From a candidate division CSSED10-310 bacterium (lineage in GTDB: Bacteria; CSSED10-310; JAFGJC01), in NCBI GenBank assembly GCA_016929305.1, contig JAFGJC010000501.1:1-15151 (forward strand): 15,151 nucleotides of DNA, read 5' to 3'. Each line of letters begins with the position of its first letter. Positions within the stretch are counted from its first letter, which is position 1. The position numbers were made by a program, and so were the translations under genes. The notes under the pieces were generated by a model, which worked only from the letters and a program-made list of their open reading frames with translations, was not told where the DNA came from and searched no databases. This document shows, piece after piece, positions 1 through 9,360 of the stretch.

Positions 1-2
1 CT

Positions 3-2618
3 TCTCATGGAGATCTATGGTTTTCAACCTGGTCTGAAACGGATCATCTGTTTATGGCCTGGGGTGACGGTTGTGGTCCGGGAAATAACTATAATCCCGA
101 AATATATACGCATACAGGACTGGCCGAATTTACCGGCGAACTTCCGGGAGTACAGTGTGATCCGCAGCCGTCAGGTTGTATTCGAAGCATTCATATACCT
201 CTGGGAGATCCGGACCAGGACAATAAACCTTCCAGTCTGCTTTTCATTGATGGCAGATTGTATTTCGCGGGGAAAACACCTCTAGGTGAACCCGATGAAG
301 GATACATCGCCTATTCAGACGATAACGGTGTTTCGTGGACGAAAGTCCCAAACTCACCGTGGATTAAAGATCCGCAGAATCGCAGGCAAAGTGTCTTCCG
401 CTGTCTGATGTTCATAAATATGGGTCAAAATTACAGTTTAAACACGGATGGTTTTGTCTATGGACTCGGTATTGGCTGGGAATGGGATTGGGAAGTTGTT
501 GCTGACGGGGATGTGTATCTGACAAGAGTTCCTGTAGATAGCATATGTGACTACACCCGTTATCGTTATTTTACGGGAATATCGAATGGAAATCCGATGT
601 GGTCCGTTTCAGAAAACGATGCTCAACCTGTTCCGGGTTTGAATACCGCGGAGATGGGTTCTGCAATCTATCATGAAGGTTCCGGAAGATTTATCTTTCT
701 ATGCAAGGAAGGACTGTTTGAAGCCGGTCATCCCTGGGGTCCCTGGACCATGGTATCTCCGATGTTTTATTGGGGGCCGGATACACGATGGCATGGCGGT
801 TACATGCCAGCATTGATTTCTAAAAATGCCGGAGCTGATTATGTATACTTCGCCGCATCCGGACAGGACAGATTCGTTCCATATTCTTTGAATATTGGCA
901 GAATCGATTTTACCCTCGATCGGCAAGCGATAGCTTTGCACAAGAATTCTATTGTCAATGAGCAAATTCTAAACAGACCGAAATCACCTCCAACTCAGCT
1001 TTCTGACACGCGTGCTGCGAGGTCATCTCGGATTCTGCGCGTTCCCGAGGACTATGATACGCTTCAACAAGCTGTCGATGTATCAATATCAGGAGACACA
1101 ATACTGGTTGCCGACGGGACCTATAGCGGAATCGGTAATATCAATATTCATGTACCAACGGATAAAGGAATTCTTATCAGATCTCAACACGGCAGGGATG
1201 CTACCGTTATTGATTGTGAACATTCAGGACGCGGTTTTCTGGTGGATGACGGCTCAGGTGAAGGCCCGGTTATCCAGGGATTTGCGATAGAAAACGGTTT
1301 TGTGCGAGCGACAGGAGGTGGTGTGCTTTGCAGATTTGGTAAATTGCAACTGCGCGATTGCCGAATTGAATGTTGTGCAGCGTGTTTTCAGGGTGGAGGT
1401 GTTGCGTTTTATGACGCGGAAGGCTCCGTTTCTGGTTGCGAAATTCATCATAACGCTGCCGGCAGTTTTGGCGGAGGGTTATGTGCTTTCTCTCAGTCAA
1501 ATGTCGATGTGTTTGATACCATCATTATGCATAACCGATCATTTGCGACAGGTGGAGGTGTTTATTCTGAAACAGCAAGTTACAATTTAGTGAATCTTGA
1601 TATTGTTGATAATAGTTCAAAATTCGGGGGAGGTATAGGTCTTTTTAAAAGCTGTGACATTGATGTTTTCAACTGCTTTGTTTCTCGGAATGTTTCGCTT
1701 CATAAAGGAGGCGGTATCTTTTATGACATTCCCTATCCGTTGGATTTCTGTCCTGAACCCTTCCTTCGTATGCGATACTGCACGCTCGATCATAATAGCT
1801 CGGATAGTTATGGAGGTGGATTTTACGGGGAGCGAGCGATAACCGCCTCCCCGGAAATCAGCAATTCGATCATCTGGAATAACATTGCTCTGAAGGGCAA
1901 CCAGATAGCGCTTTTCGGTGACATTCCGTCAGAATTGGACATACACCACTGTTCCGTAGAGGGCAATCTTTCCGAGGTCTATTGTGATCCGGGCTGGGCA
2001 ATCAATTGGGGCGAAGGTATGATGGCCATGGATCCTCTTTTTGCCAATGGACCGAGGGGTATGAACTATCTCAGTCAGATCGAAGCTGGACAGGAACAAA
2101 ACAGTCCATGCCTGAACGCGGGAAGTGAACCTGCAGCGCAGGCTTGTTCTTCAAAACTTCAGGATAGATGTATGAATCAAATGACAACACGAACGGATCT
2201 TGTTCCGGATAAAGAAATGGTTGATATCGGGTTCCATTATCCCCCAATCGGTCCTGAAAGCGATGGCCTGACTCTCTTTCTGGAAGACAGAACCCTAACT
2301 CCCGGTGACTGTTTTGACCTTCATTATATCCTGATCAACACAAGTGACATATCTTATTCTGCCGACATCTGGATTATTCTGGATGTATTTGGCAGCTATT
2401 GGTGCTATCCTTCATGGATCCCGCTCAATGAAGATATCGATTACAAGGCTGGCATAGTGGTTGTTCCCGGTAAGCCCTACCATGAAACCGTGTTGTACTT
2501 TTTCTGGCCAAATGTTACAGGTCCTTTTTCCGGTCTGTATTTTTATGCGGCGGCATTTCATTCAAATACGTTTAATCTCATAGGTTCAATTAATTCCATC
2601 GAATGGAGTTACTTATGA
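3..2618 (+). CDS. Secreted DUF4185-like / right-handed beta-helix protein (5' partial)
   Basis: The reading frame is open to the left edge of the window, so the true start is outside; the in-frame ATG at 54 is internal, because residues before it (nt 3-53) continue the same fold. Up to about nt 950 the protein resembles DUF4185/sialidase-like beta-propeller proteins: it has the AWGDG stretch, repeated aromatic/Gly-rich blades, and YIAYSDDNGVSW at about nt 300-340. From about nt 1030 (VPEDYDTLQQAVD) to 2240 it is a right-handed parallel beta-helix of the pectate-lyase superfamily. Seven Gly-Gly-Gly turns lie between about nt 1312 and 1825, 25-35 residues apart, each followed by an Asn/Asp-rich coil. 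The last ~115 residues (from about nt 2265) form a separate beta module with a TPGD start and a YWCYPSW motif, as found at the C-terminus of extracellular proteins in several uncultured phyla. No catalytic residues or membrane anchor can be recognised. A surface or secreted polysaccharide-binding or -degrading role is an inference. The stop is TGA at 2616. Confidence 0.85.
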   Translation, partial: SHGDLWFSTWSETDHLFMAWGDGCGPGNNYNPEIYTHTGLAEFTGELPGVQCDPQPSGCIRSIHIPLGDPDQDNKPSSLLFIDGRLYFAGKTPLGEPDEGYIAYSDDNGVSWTKVPNSPWIKDPQNRRQSVFRCLMFINMGQNYSLNTDGFVYGLGIGWEWDWEVVADGDVYLTRVPVDSICDYTRYRYFTGISNGNPMWSVSENDAQPVPGLNTAEMGSAIYHEGSGRFIFLCKEGLFEAGHPWGPWTMVSPMFYWGPDTRWHGGYMPALISKNAGADYVYFAASGQDRFVPYSLNIGRIDFTLDRQAIALHKNSIVNEQILNRPKSPPTQLSDTRAARSSRILRVPEDYDTLQQAVDVSISGDTILVADGTYSGIGNINIHVPTDKGILIRSQHGRDATVIDCEHSGRGFLVDDGSGEGPVIQGFAIENGFVRATGGGVLCRFGKLQLRDCRIECCAACFQGGGVAFYDAEGSVSGCEIHHNAAGSFGGGLCAFSQSNVDVFDTIIMHNRSFATGGGVYSETASYNLVNLDIVDNSSKFGGGIGLFKSCDIDVFNCFVSRNVSLHKGGGIFYDIPYPLDFCPEPFLRMRYCTLDHNSSDSYGGGFYGERAITASPEISNSIIWNNIALKGNQIALFGDIPSELDIHHCSVEGNLSEVYCDPGWAINWGEGMMAMDPLFANGPRGMNYLSQIEAGQEQNSPCLNAGSEPAAQACSSKLQDRCMNQMTTRTDLVPDKEMVDIGFHYPPIGPESDGLTLFLEDRTLTPGDCFDLHYILINTSDISYSADIWIILDVFGSYWCYPSWIPLNEDIDYKAGIVVVPGKPYHETVLYFFWPNVTGPFSGLYFYAAAFHSNTFNLIGSINSIEWSYL

Positions 2619-2754
2619 GCATTCAGGGTGCTGATCTTCCCTGTGATATCAGAATCGTTTTGTTGCAATTTATTTGACGGCTTTTCAAGAAAGAGGCAAA
2701 TTAGATAGGCGAAGAGCAAAATTCAGAGTAGACGTAAATAAAAAAGGGCGGATC

Positions 2755-3744
2755 ATGAATATATTAGTAGGAGATATTGGTGGTACACAAACGCGTTTGG
2801 CACTGGTAAGAAGTTCCAGGCAAAGCTTGGAAATCGAAAATCTGAAAATTTTTAAAAACTCTCAGTTTGCTTCTCTCGAGACGGTTCTGGAGCGTTTTCT
2901 TACGAAGGATTTCAACACGGTGCAATCAGCTTGTTTTGGTATTGCCGGTCCCGTTATCGGGAACCGATGTATTACACCAAATTTGGAATGGGAGGTTGAC
3001 GGCTATCGCCTGGCAAGACACCTTGATATCTCCCGCACCTTTCTTCTGAATGATCTGCAAGCCACCGCATTGGGAATTTTTGAACTGAAACCTTCTGATT
3101 TCATGGTATTACAGGAAGGAAAGCCGGATCCGAGCGGAAATGCAGCTTTAATTGCTGCCGGAACCGGTTTGGGCGAAGCAGGTATTCACCGGATTGGCGA
3201 TGATCTCCATCCTTTTCCTTCAGAGGGAGGGCATACGGATTTTTCACCTCAAAACCAGGTCGAAATGAACCTCTCTCTGTATCTTGCTGCTAGATACAAT
3301 CATGTGAGTTGGGAGAGGGTGGTTTCCGGTCAGGGAATTTTAAATATATATTCCTTTATTAGAGATGGCAGCACAGAAGATGAACCGGTATGGCTTCGGG
3401 AGCAGTTTGAAAAAATCGATCCTGCGGCAGCGATTTCTAAGGCTGCTGAGGAAAAGACGGATACCGTATGCGCTGCCGCCATGGATTTATTTCTGTCGTT
3501 ATATGGTGCGGAAGCAGGGAATGTCGCATTGAAATTTCTAGCGACATCGGGACTGTTTGTTGGCGGGGGGATTGCTCCCAAAATCCAGCCATTGCTGGCA
3601 TCGTCTGATTTCATGAAATCGTTTCTCAATAAAGGGAGAATGAAACCCCTTCTTCAGGACGTTCCGGTAAAAGTAATTCTAAACGAATCGACTCCGCTTT
3701 TAGGGGCTGCACGCCATGCATTAAAACAGATGAAAGGCACGTAA
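2755..3744 (+). CDS. glk: Glucokinase (bacterial Glk family, PF02685)
   Basis: This is a cytoplasmic kinase that makes glucose-6-phosphate from glucose and ATP, the first step of glycolysis. The length (329 aa) fits the E. coli-type glucokinase family. Visible motifs, counted from the ATG at 2755, are the phosphate-binding GDIGGTQTRLAL at 6-17, FGIAGPV at 61-67, LLNDLQATALGI at 97-108 with the catalytic base Asp100, the nucleotide-binding AAGTGLGEAGI at 134-144, and PSEGGHTDFSP at 155-165. A TTG at 2674 would add 27 charged residues (KLDRRRAKFRVDVNKK) that the family does not have. The ATG at 2755 places the GDIGGT motif at the usual distance from the N-terminus and is preceded by a modest AGGG-type ribosome binding site. 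The stop TAA (3742-3744) directly abuts the ATG of the next gene, so the two are probably co-transcribed and translationally coupled. Confidence 0.93.
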   Translation: MNILVGDIGGTQTRLALVRSSRQSLEIENLKIFKNSQFASLETVLERFLTKDFNTVQSACFGIAGPVIGNRCITPNLEWEVDGYRLARHLDISRTFLLNDLQATALGIFELKPSDFMVLQEGKPDPSGNAALIAAGTGLGEAGIHRIGDDLHPFPSEGGHTDFSPQNQVEMNLSLYLAARYNHVSWERVVSGQGILNIYSFIRDGSTEDEPVWLREQFEKIDPAAAISKAAEEKTDTVCAAAMDLFLSLYGAEAGNVALKFLATSGLFVGGGIAPKIQPLLASSDFMKSFLNKGRMKPLLQDVPVKVILNESTPLLGAARHALKQMKGT

Positions 3745-5607
3745 ATGCCTTCGCCGTCGATTTCGAAGAAAGCAACAGTGTCGGGTCTGTCTGTCAATGT
3801 CTGGACAACGCTGCTAATTGTCGCTGTTGCAACGGCAGCGTTCAGCTCCATTCTCACGAATGAATTTGTTTTTGATGACTTTAACTCTCTCGTTACTAAC
3901 AGTACCATTTCATCTCCACCCTCCATAGGAAAGATTTTATCAGATGCCGGGACACATACTGCCAAAGGTTCCGGGTTTACATACCGGCCATTAAGGACTT
4001 TATTTTTTATACTCCAATATCAAATGTTCGCACGAAATCCAGTCGGTTATCACGCCGTCAGTCTTATATTGCATATTGGTGTGTCGCTGTTTTTATTTTA
4101 TTTATTGCGAAATCTTTTTGATATACGTACGAGTTTCCTTGTTGCGGTAATTTTTTCTTGCCATCCATTGCAGACAGAGGTTCTCGCATCGGTAAAATCC
4201 CAGGATGACCTTCTCGCTGCTGTCTTCGGACTTATGGCATTGTTGCTTTACCTTAAACATCCATGGATACCGAAGGTAAAAAGCGTGTGGTTCTGGTGTG
4301 GCTTGGTTTTCTCATGCCTGGCTTTTCTGAGTAAAGAGACAAGCATTGTTTTGCCGTTAATCTTCATACTGATCGGCAGCCGGAAAAACGGTATTCGCAA
4401 ACTGATTCACAGTAGTCATTTCCGGATTTTTTTAACGAGTTTGTTTATACTGACAGCTTGCTATCTTTGGCTGCGCTCATCAGCAGTAACTCCCCCTGAA
4501 GGTAAAGTACACTGGCTGTTATTAACGTCGTTAACATACGTTCCACTTTACTGGAAACTCATCATGTGGCCTTCCGTTTTAACTGTCGATTATACATTCC
4601 TGGCAGTGATTAATGATATCAGTCCAGCTGTTGTTATTTTGTTGTTATTGCAAATAACATGCGTTTACGTGATATTGATTTCAAAACGGTCTGCCATGCA
4701 ATTCGGCATTCTCTGGTTCTACATTTGGCTGTTGCCGTCTCTTAACTTGACGACGAAAGGTTTTGTTGTTTTTGCGGAACGGTTTGTATATATGGCATTG
4801 GCTGGTGCCTTACTGGTGCTTGCAGATTTATTTTTTTGGTTACTCTCTGTTTTACCGGAAAAGTGGTGGCAAGTATCGGGTATCTGTGTAACAGTAATAA
4901 TAATCATATTGCTCATTGGCCGGTCAGTCCTGCGAAGTCGTGATTGGAAAAACAACGAAGTTTTGTTTTTGTCGGTTCTGGAGCACAATCCGGAATCGGA
5001 GATATTCAATAATTTTCTAATGACGGAACAATTGAAAAAAACAGATTCGATTCCGCAGGAAAATATTTTAAGTCAAACAACAGAATTCGTTAAAGTGCCA
5101 GAGTCCGGTAATGAAAAGCGACAGATGGTTAATCATGCGATTGCGTTAATAAACAAAGGTAACTATGAAAGGGCAAAGTTGATATATGAACAGATTATTA
5201 TGTCAAGATATGCTGACACGCCGGATTGGTTTAATTATGGAATGATACTTATCAATCTAAAGCACTATTCCAAGGGTGAACAGGCGTTAGAAGTTGTTTT
5301 ACGCAAAAAACCCAAGTATGCTCCCGCACTCCGAATGCTCGGACGCTCAGCATTTGAAACAAGTAATTACCGTCGAGCAACGGAATGCTTTACGAATGCC
5401 CTGGCGTCAGATTCCGAGCACGCTCCAAGCTGGTATTACGTGATATTGTCCTCTGCATATAATGGCCGAGAGGATGATGCCCGTATCTGGCTGGAACAGG
5501 CACAAGAAAACCGCATTCCCCTGAGATCGATGCTTGATGAGAATTTAGATGCTTGGAATCGAACGGGTGAGGTACTAAAAAAAATGCTGCAAAACTACCC
5601 TTATTAA
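3745..5607 (+). CDS. TMTC-like (GT-C fold) membrane protein with C-terminal TPR repeats
   Basis: This 620-residue protein has a polytopic membrane half (about residues 18-395, roughly ten hydrophobic segments) and a soluble TPR tail (about 461-610). The N-terminal pattern is that of TMTC/GT-C glycosyltransferase-like proteins: NEFVFDDF with an Asp pair at 44-45 just after the first membrane segment, YRPLRTL after the first loop, CHPLQTE at 139-145, and KSQDDLLA. A typical RDW motif (399-401) follows the last membrane segment. In this superfamily the first-loop Asp pair is thought to contact metal and/or the lipid-linked sugar donor. An O-glycosyltransferase or other envelope glycosylation role is therefore plausible but not shown. 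The TPRs probably recruit the acceptor protein or a partner. The start codon follows the glk stop with no spacing. The gene converges with the kinase gene, with 7 bp between the stops. Confidence 0.8.
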   Translation: MPSPSISKKATVSGLSVNVWTTLLIVAVATAAFSSILTNEFVFDDFNSLVTNSTISSPPSIGKILSDAGTHTAKGSGFTYRPLRTLFFILQYQMFARNPVGYHAVSLILHIGVSLFLFYLLRNLFDIRTSFLVAVIFSCHPLQTEVLASVKSQDDLLAAVFGLMALLLYLKHPWIPKVKSVWFWCGLVFSCLAFLSKETSIVLPLIFILIGSRKNGIRKLIHSSHFRIFLTSLFILTACYLWLRSSAVTPPEGKVHWLLLTSLTYVPLYWKLIMWPSVLTVDYTFLAVINDISPAVVILLLLQITCVYVILISKRSAMQFGILWFYIWLLPSLNLTTKGFVVFAERFVYMALAGALLVLADLFFWLLSVLPEKWWQVSGICVTVIIIILLIGRSVLRSRDWKNNEVLFLSVLEHNPESEIFNNFLMTEQLKKTDSIPQENILSQTTEFVKVPESGNEKRQMVNHAIALINKGNYERAKLIYEQIIMSRYADTPDWFNYGMILINLKHYSKGEQALEVVLRKKPKYAPALRMLGRSAFETSNYRRATECFTNALASDSEHAPSWYYVILSSAYNGREDDARIWLEQAQENRIPLRSMLDENLDAWNRTGEVLKKMLQNYPY

Positions 5608-5614
5608 AAGTAAT

Positions 5615-8600
5615 TTAATCTTTGAATTCATTAAATGCCCTGAAAAATGAGTCGACAGTTTCTTTTAAAGAGATTTCGGAATTTTTCCCATGAAGACGAA
5701 TAGTCTTTTTAAGTTGTTCAACTAAAAAAGGATTCAGTTTTTCCCCTCTGGCTAATACAATCTGTCCGGATTCGCAAAGACTAAGGATCAATCCGGAATG
5801 ATTTTTCTGCTCCTCAAATATATCTGAAGCGAGTTTGCAGTGGTATTCGGCTTTATCAAGGTTCAAATTCATTTTTCTTGCCAGTATTGCCAGCGCAAGA
5901 TGTACATAAGGAATTTGAACTCTGTGCGAAGCTTTTTCAAGCATACGCAGTGATTTTTGATAGAGTTCCCAAGCTTTATCCCAGAGACCGCGTGCATCAT
6001 TGATCCTGGCAAGATCGGACCATGCCACTGCTTCACACCGGAGATCCTGGATATCTTGAAACAGCTTAATGGCAGATTTACAAAAACCTTCTGCTTCATC
6101 GAGGTTCCTCTCGCTCAAAGACAAGCATGCGGAACATGCCAAGCTGACACCTTCGTCACGCCGATTACCGATTTCTCTGAATATTTTGCCTGCAGATTGA
6201 TAAAATTGCTTTGCCAGATCAAGATTTCCCTCAGTTTCATGCAGTGATCCCAGGTCGTGCAGAGTTATTGCTTCAAGTCTGCGATCTTTGATCGACTTAA
6301 ATAGAAATAATGCTGATTCACACAGTTTAAACGCTTCTCCACTGGCACCGTTTTCAGCTAAGATCGCGGACATTTTTTGATAACACAATCCCAGGTCGCG
6401 TTTGCTTTCTGGGTGTGTCAATGCTAAGGAAGCTTTTTGATAAAGAGATAGTGCTTCCTGATATCTGTGCTGCATGTGACTGATCAGAGCCAGTTGGTAT
6501 GTGGCACGACCTTCCAGTCTCAGCATATGCTGTTCTTTATGAATCGCGATGGCCGTGCGACAGTATCGTTTTGCCTGTTCCGGATCACCCATGGCTGAGG
6601 TGATCATGGCTAAATTCCCAAGAACTTCACCTTCTTTTTCTTTATTTCCAGATTGTTGAATTAACCGTAAAGCTTCAATCGATGTGTTTTTGGCAAAAGC
6701 AAGATTCCCTAAACCCTCCACATAGACCGTCGACAAAGCATTCAGAACAGTGATCTGAATCTCGACGTCGGTCAGATCTTCAATCAATCGGTGAATTTCG
6801 TGAAGGTTTGCCAGGGCTTCTTCGGTGCGTCCCTGAACCAGATGTATATTCAGAGCCTTTTTTATTTGAATTCTAGCCGTATCCTTTGAAAACTGTGACT
6901 GCGTTTCCAGGAAAAGGTTGAATAAATATTCTGCCTCTTGCAGTGCATATCGCTGCAAAGCGGCTTCTCCACCGCGTTTGAAATAAGCCGCTGCCTTTTG
7001 AGAATATCCAGCTTCTTGCCAATGATAACCGATCGTGCCGTAACGACTGGGAACAGATTTAAAAAGGCTCTCCATACTTTCAGCAACAATTTTATGAATT
7101 TCCACACGTTTTTCTGAAGGCACAGAAGCATATACGATATCCCTGATTTTTCCGTGTGTGAAGTGATAATCGCCGGAGGTTGTTTCTTCTACGAGTCTAC
7201 GGTTTATGATATCATTAACATCTGCCATCCATTCTGTATGGCACGTGGACGCGGCAATCGATAAAACAGAGTGGGGAATTTCGCTTCCGATAACAGCCAT
7301 AAATTCCAAAACAGATCTGGACCTGCCCTGTACCTGTTTCAGACGCGTTTCAATAACATCTTTTATGGATGCTGGCAATGGCAGCTTATGGCTCGCTTCA
7401 ATATCAAACTTGGAAATATCGGTGCCATGTGTTTCCCAGTCCCCTTTTCTGTTCCTATAGATCAGTCCGGTATCGACGGCTGCCATTACATATTCGTTTA
7501 GAAAAAACGGATTGCCTTCTGCATATGAATAAAAGAAATGAGTAAATGAAGATGAAAGTGTTGGTACAGAGAGCATATCCTTGATTAAAATTTCCATATC
7601 TTTTTCTGTTAATTTCTTCAGATCAAACATCTCTATATCTTCTACGCTCAAAAAATCCTGAAAAGCATCGTTGCATTCATCAGGATTAAATAAACCTAAT
7701 AGATGCACGTTAATGTTTTCCCACATTCCAGCACGGGTCAGATATTTCAGAAACGCCACTGTCATGGTGTCGATATGATGTATGTCATCGATAATGAGAA
7801 TTCCTGGTGATTTTTTAAAAAAGTTTGCCAGTGTGGATGCCAGGGCATGAAACAGACGAAATGTTGCCTCCCCATCCGGTATTTCCGGAAAAGACTGCAT
7901 TTTGCGATATCCGGGAACATGCTGAAATTCCGAGTCAATAACTCCCAACAAAGGGGCTGCAGAGCCAAGTAATCTTTGAGTCTCGTTTTCTCCCAATAAG
8001 CGGCATCTGTCGGCGATCGATTGAAAGAGTGTTTTAAACGGTTGAAATGAAGGTGTCACTACGGTAGAAACACGTGAGTATGAATCGATAACAGGACTGC
8101 ATGTTCCCACAAAAATACGGAAGACATCAGATTTTAAATGATTCGCTATTTCCAGAGCTAATCTTGTTTTACCAATACCGCTTTCACCTTTGACAAACAA
8201 TCGTGTGCCGTTTCCGGAGGGATTTTGGTTTAAACGATCAAGCAGAACCTGTAACAGGTAATCACGACCTGTGAAATCTGGTCGAAAGAGATAGGGCATA
8301 ACCTCGGGAAACGACAGATGAAAATCACTCTGAACACCGGCTTCTTCCAGCATGCCTGAAACGGTCATTGCGTAGCCCATTCGATGCTTTGGTTCTTTTT
8401 CCAGCAAACGCAGTACCAGTTTATCAAGAATGGACGGGCAGCAAGAATTAATTTTGGATGGTGCCATCGGTACTGTTACCAGATGAGCCTGTGCAATCTG
8501 AAGATAATTACCTCCTCGAAAAGGATTTATGTTAGTGAGAGCTTCATATAGGATGCAACCCAAGGCATAAAGATCAGCACGAGGATCCAAAAACTCACCC

Positions 8601-9196
8601 CTGATTTGCTCTGGCGCCATGTAGGGAAGAGTTCCAGCAATAACATCAGGTATTTCTAAGGATTCTCTTCCCATTTTTCCTCCAAATCGAGATGTGATTC
8701 CAAAATCGACAAGCACCGGCATACCATCATGTTTGACGATAATATTAGCCGGCTTCAAATCTCGATGTACAACACCTTTACCATGTAAAAATGCGAGAGT
8801 TGGGCACAATCGCTGTACAATAGACAGCCGGGCAAGAATTAATTCCCAGGTGGGTGCCGATGCTGTTTCTGCCGAGTTTTCTTCTGTAGAAAGGGTATCG
8901 CAAGCGGTCACCGGTTCGATGATAAGGTGAAAGGGCGTTCCTTGAACATACTCCATGGCATACCAAGGAATACCGTTATCGATACCATGAGAAAAAAATC
9001 TAACGATTCCTGGGTGTTTCAGGAGTGTCAATGCCGCGATTTCACGGCGGATGCTGTTGATGTGACGTTCGCCTGCGGCAGTTACAGTTTTTACCGCAGC
9101 ATTTGCACCAGAAGGCAGGTGAATAGCCCGATAAACAACACCCATACCGCCTTTGCCGATCACTTCACCTAATTTAAAGTCCGATAGCTTATTCAT
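5615..9196 (-). CDS. Ser/Thr protein kinase - AAA-type ATPase - TPR multidomain protein
   Basis: Numbering is from the ATG at 9196 (1193 aa). The N-terminal kinase (about 7-285) is complete: Gly-loop GKGGMGVVY (14-22), lysine K36 in AAVK, HRDLKPAN (144-151), DFG (164-166) and APE (194-196). It has a low-complexity acidic insert around 98-116. An STAND/AAA-like ATPase follows, with Walker A GESGIGKT (337-344) and Walker B ILIIDD (466-471), then winged-helix-like sequence around 600-720. The tail, about 730 to 1170, is a long run of TPR helices. The layout recalls PknK-type and multisensor kinases, in which the ATPase/TPR part senses a partner and controls the kinase. No GAF, histidine kinase, cyclase or DNA-binding output domain follows the TPRs. 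No membrane segment was seen, so it is likely cytosolic. A GTG at 9256 would add 20 residues (MNRFCNIVTGIVIWIFQKND). The ATG is preferred because it starts just before the kinase fold and a possible promoter lies between the two. Confidence 0.9.
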   Translation of the reverse strand: MNKLSDFKLGEVIGKGGMGVVYRAIHLPSGANAAVKTVTAAGERHINSIRREIAALTLLKHPGIVRFFSHGIDNGIPWYAMEYVQGTPFHLIIEPVTACDTLSTEENSAETASAPTWELILARLSIVQRLCPTLAFLHGKGVVHRDLKPANIIVKHDGMPVLVDFGITSRFGGKMGRESLEIPDVIAGTLPYMAPEQIRGEFLDPRADLYALGCILYEALTNINPFRGGNYLQIAQAHLVTVPMAPSKINSCCPSILDKLVLRLLEKEPKHRMGYAMTVSGMLEEAGVQSDFHLSFPEVMPYLFRPDFTGRDYLLQVLLDRLNQNPSGNGTRLFVKGESGIGKTRLALEIANHLKSDVFRIFVGTCSPVIDSYSRVSTVVTPSFQPFKTLFQSIADRCRLLGENETQRLLGSAAPLLGVIDSEFQHVPGYRKMQSFPEIPDGEATFRLFHALASTLANFFKKSPGILIIDDIHHIDTMTVAFLKYLTRAGMWENINVHLLGLFNPDECNDAFQDFLSVEDIEMFDLKKLTEKDMEILIKDMLSVPTLSSSFTHFFYSYAEGNPFFLNEYVMAAVDTGLIYRNRKGDWETHGTDISKFDIEASHKLPLPASIKDVIETRLKQVQGRSRSVLEFMAVIGSEIPHSVLSIAASTCHTEWMADVNDIINRRLVEETTSGDYHFTHGKIRDIVYASVPSEKRVEIHKIVAESMESLFKSVPSRYGTIGYHWQEAGYSQKAAAYFKRGGEAALQRYALQEAEYLFNLFLETQSQFSKDTARIQIKKALNIHLVQGRTEEALANLHEIHRLIEDLTDVEIQITVLNALSTVYVEGLGNLAFAKNTSIEALRLIQQSGNKEKEGEVLGNLAMITSAMGDPEQAKRYCRTAIAIHKEQHMLRLEGRATYQLALISHMQHRYQEALSLYQKASLALTHPESKRDLGLCYQKMSAILAENGASGEAFKLCESALFLFKSIKDRRLEAITLHDLGSLHETEGNLDLAKQFYQSAGKIFREIGNRRDEGVSLACSACLSLSERNLDEAEGFCKSAIKLFQDIQDLRCEAVAWSDLARINDARGLWDKAWELYQKSLRMLEKASHRVQIPYVHLALAILARKMNLNLDKAEYHCKLASDIFEEQKNHSGLILSLCESGQIVLARGEKLNPFLVEQLKKTIRLHGKNSEISLKETVDSFFRAFNEFKD

Positions 9197-9222
9197 GTCG
9201 TTCTTCTGAAATATCCATATGA

Positions 9223-9236
9223 CGATACCGGTAACG
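9223..9236. promoter_or_regulatory. Near-palindrome in the kinase leader (possible operator)
   Basis: CGATACCGGTAACG is a 14-bp inverted repeat with an 8-bp perfect core (TACCGGTA) and one non-matching pair. It lies between the kinase ATG at 9196 and a weak -10-like element. Operator function is only an inference. If the GTG at 9256 were the real start, it would be coding. Confidence 0.25.
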
Positions 9237-9263
9237 ATATTACAGAATCGATTCACTTCGCAA
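9237..9263 (-). promoter_or_regulatory. Possible promoter of the kinase gene
   Basis: On the minus strand, TTGCGA (9258-9263) and TAATAT (9237-9242) are separated by 15 bp. This is a weak sigma70-like pair that would put the transcription start about 30-35 nt before the ATG at 9196. The spacer is short and the match is modest. Read-through from znuB is equally possible, because no terminator is visible between them. Confidence 0.22.
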
Positions 9264-9360
9264 GGAGCGGTCTCAAAATCACCATGTAAACGGTGGCTTT
9301 AACAGAACACCTTATGAAAGTGCAGAGAAATATTCAGGAGAACACTGACAATCTATCGGA

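Noticed and set aside
2674..2754. TTG start giving a 27-residue longer glucokinase
   Set aside because: The added residues are highly charged, absent from the family, and the internal ATG puts the GDIGGT motif at its normal place. TTGACG here could instead be part of a -35, but no good -10 sits at a normal distance.
5608..5614. Bidirectional terminator between the converging genes
   Set aside because: Only 7 bp separate the stops and no stable hairpin with T-runs was seen around them.
8071..8090. Second CACGTG (AAACACGTGAGT) as a parS site
   Set aside because: Flanks do not match the parS arms and it lies in the kinase gene coding sequence.
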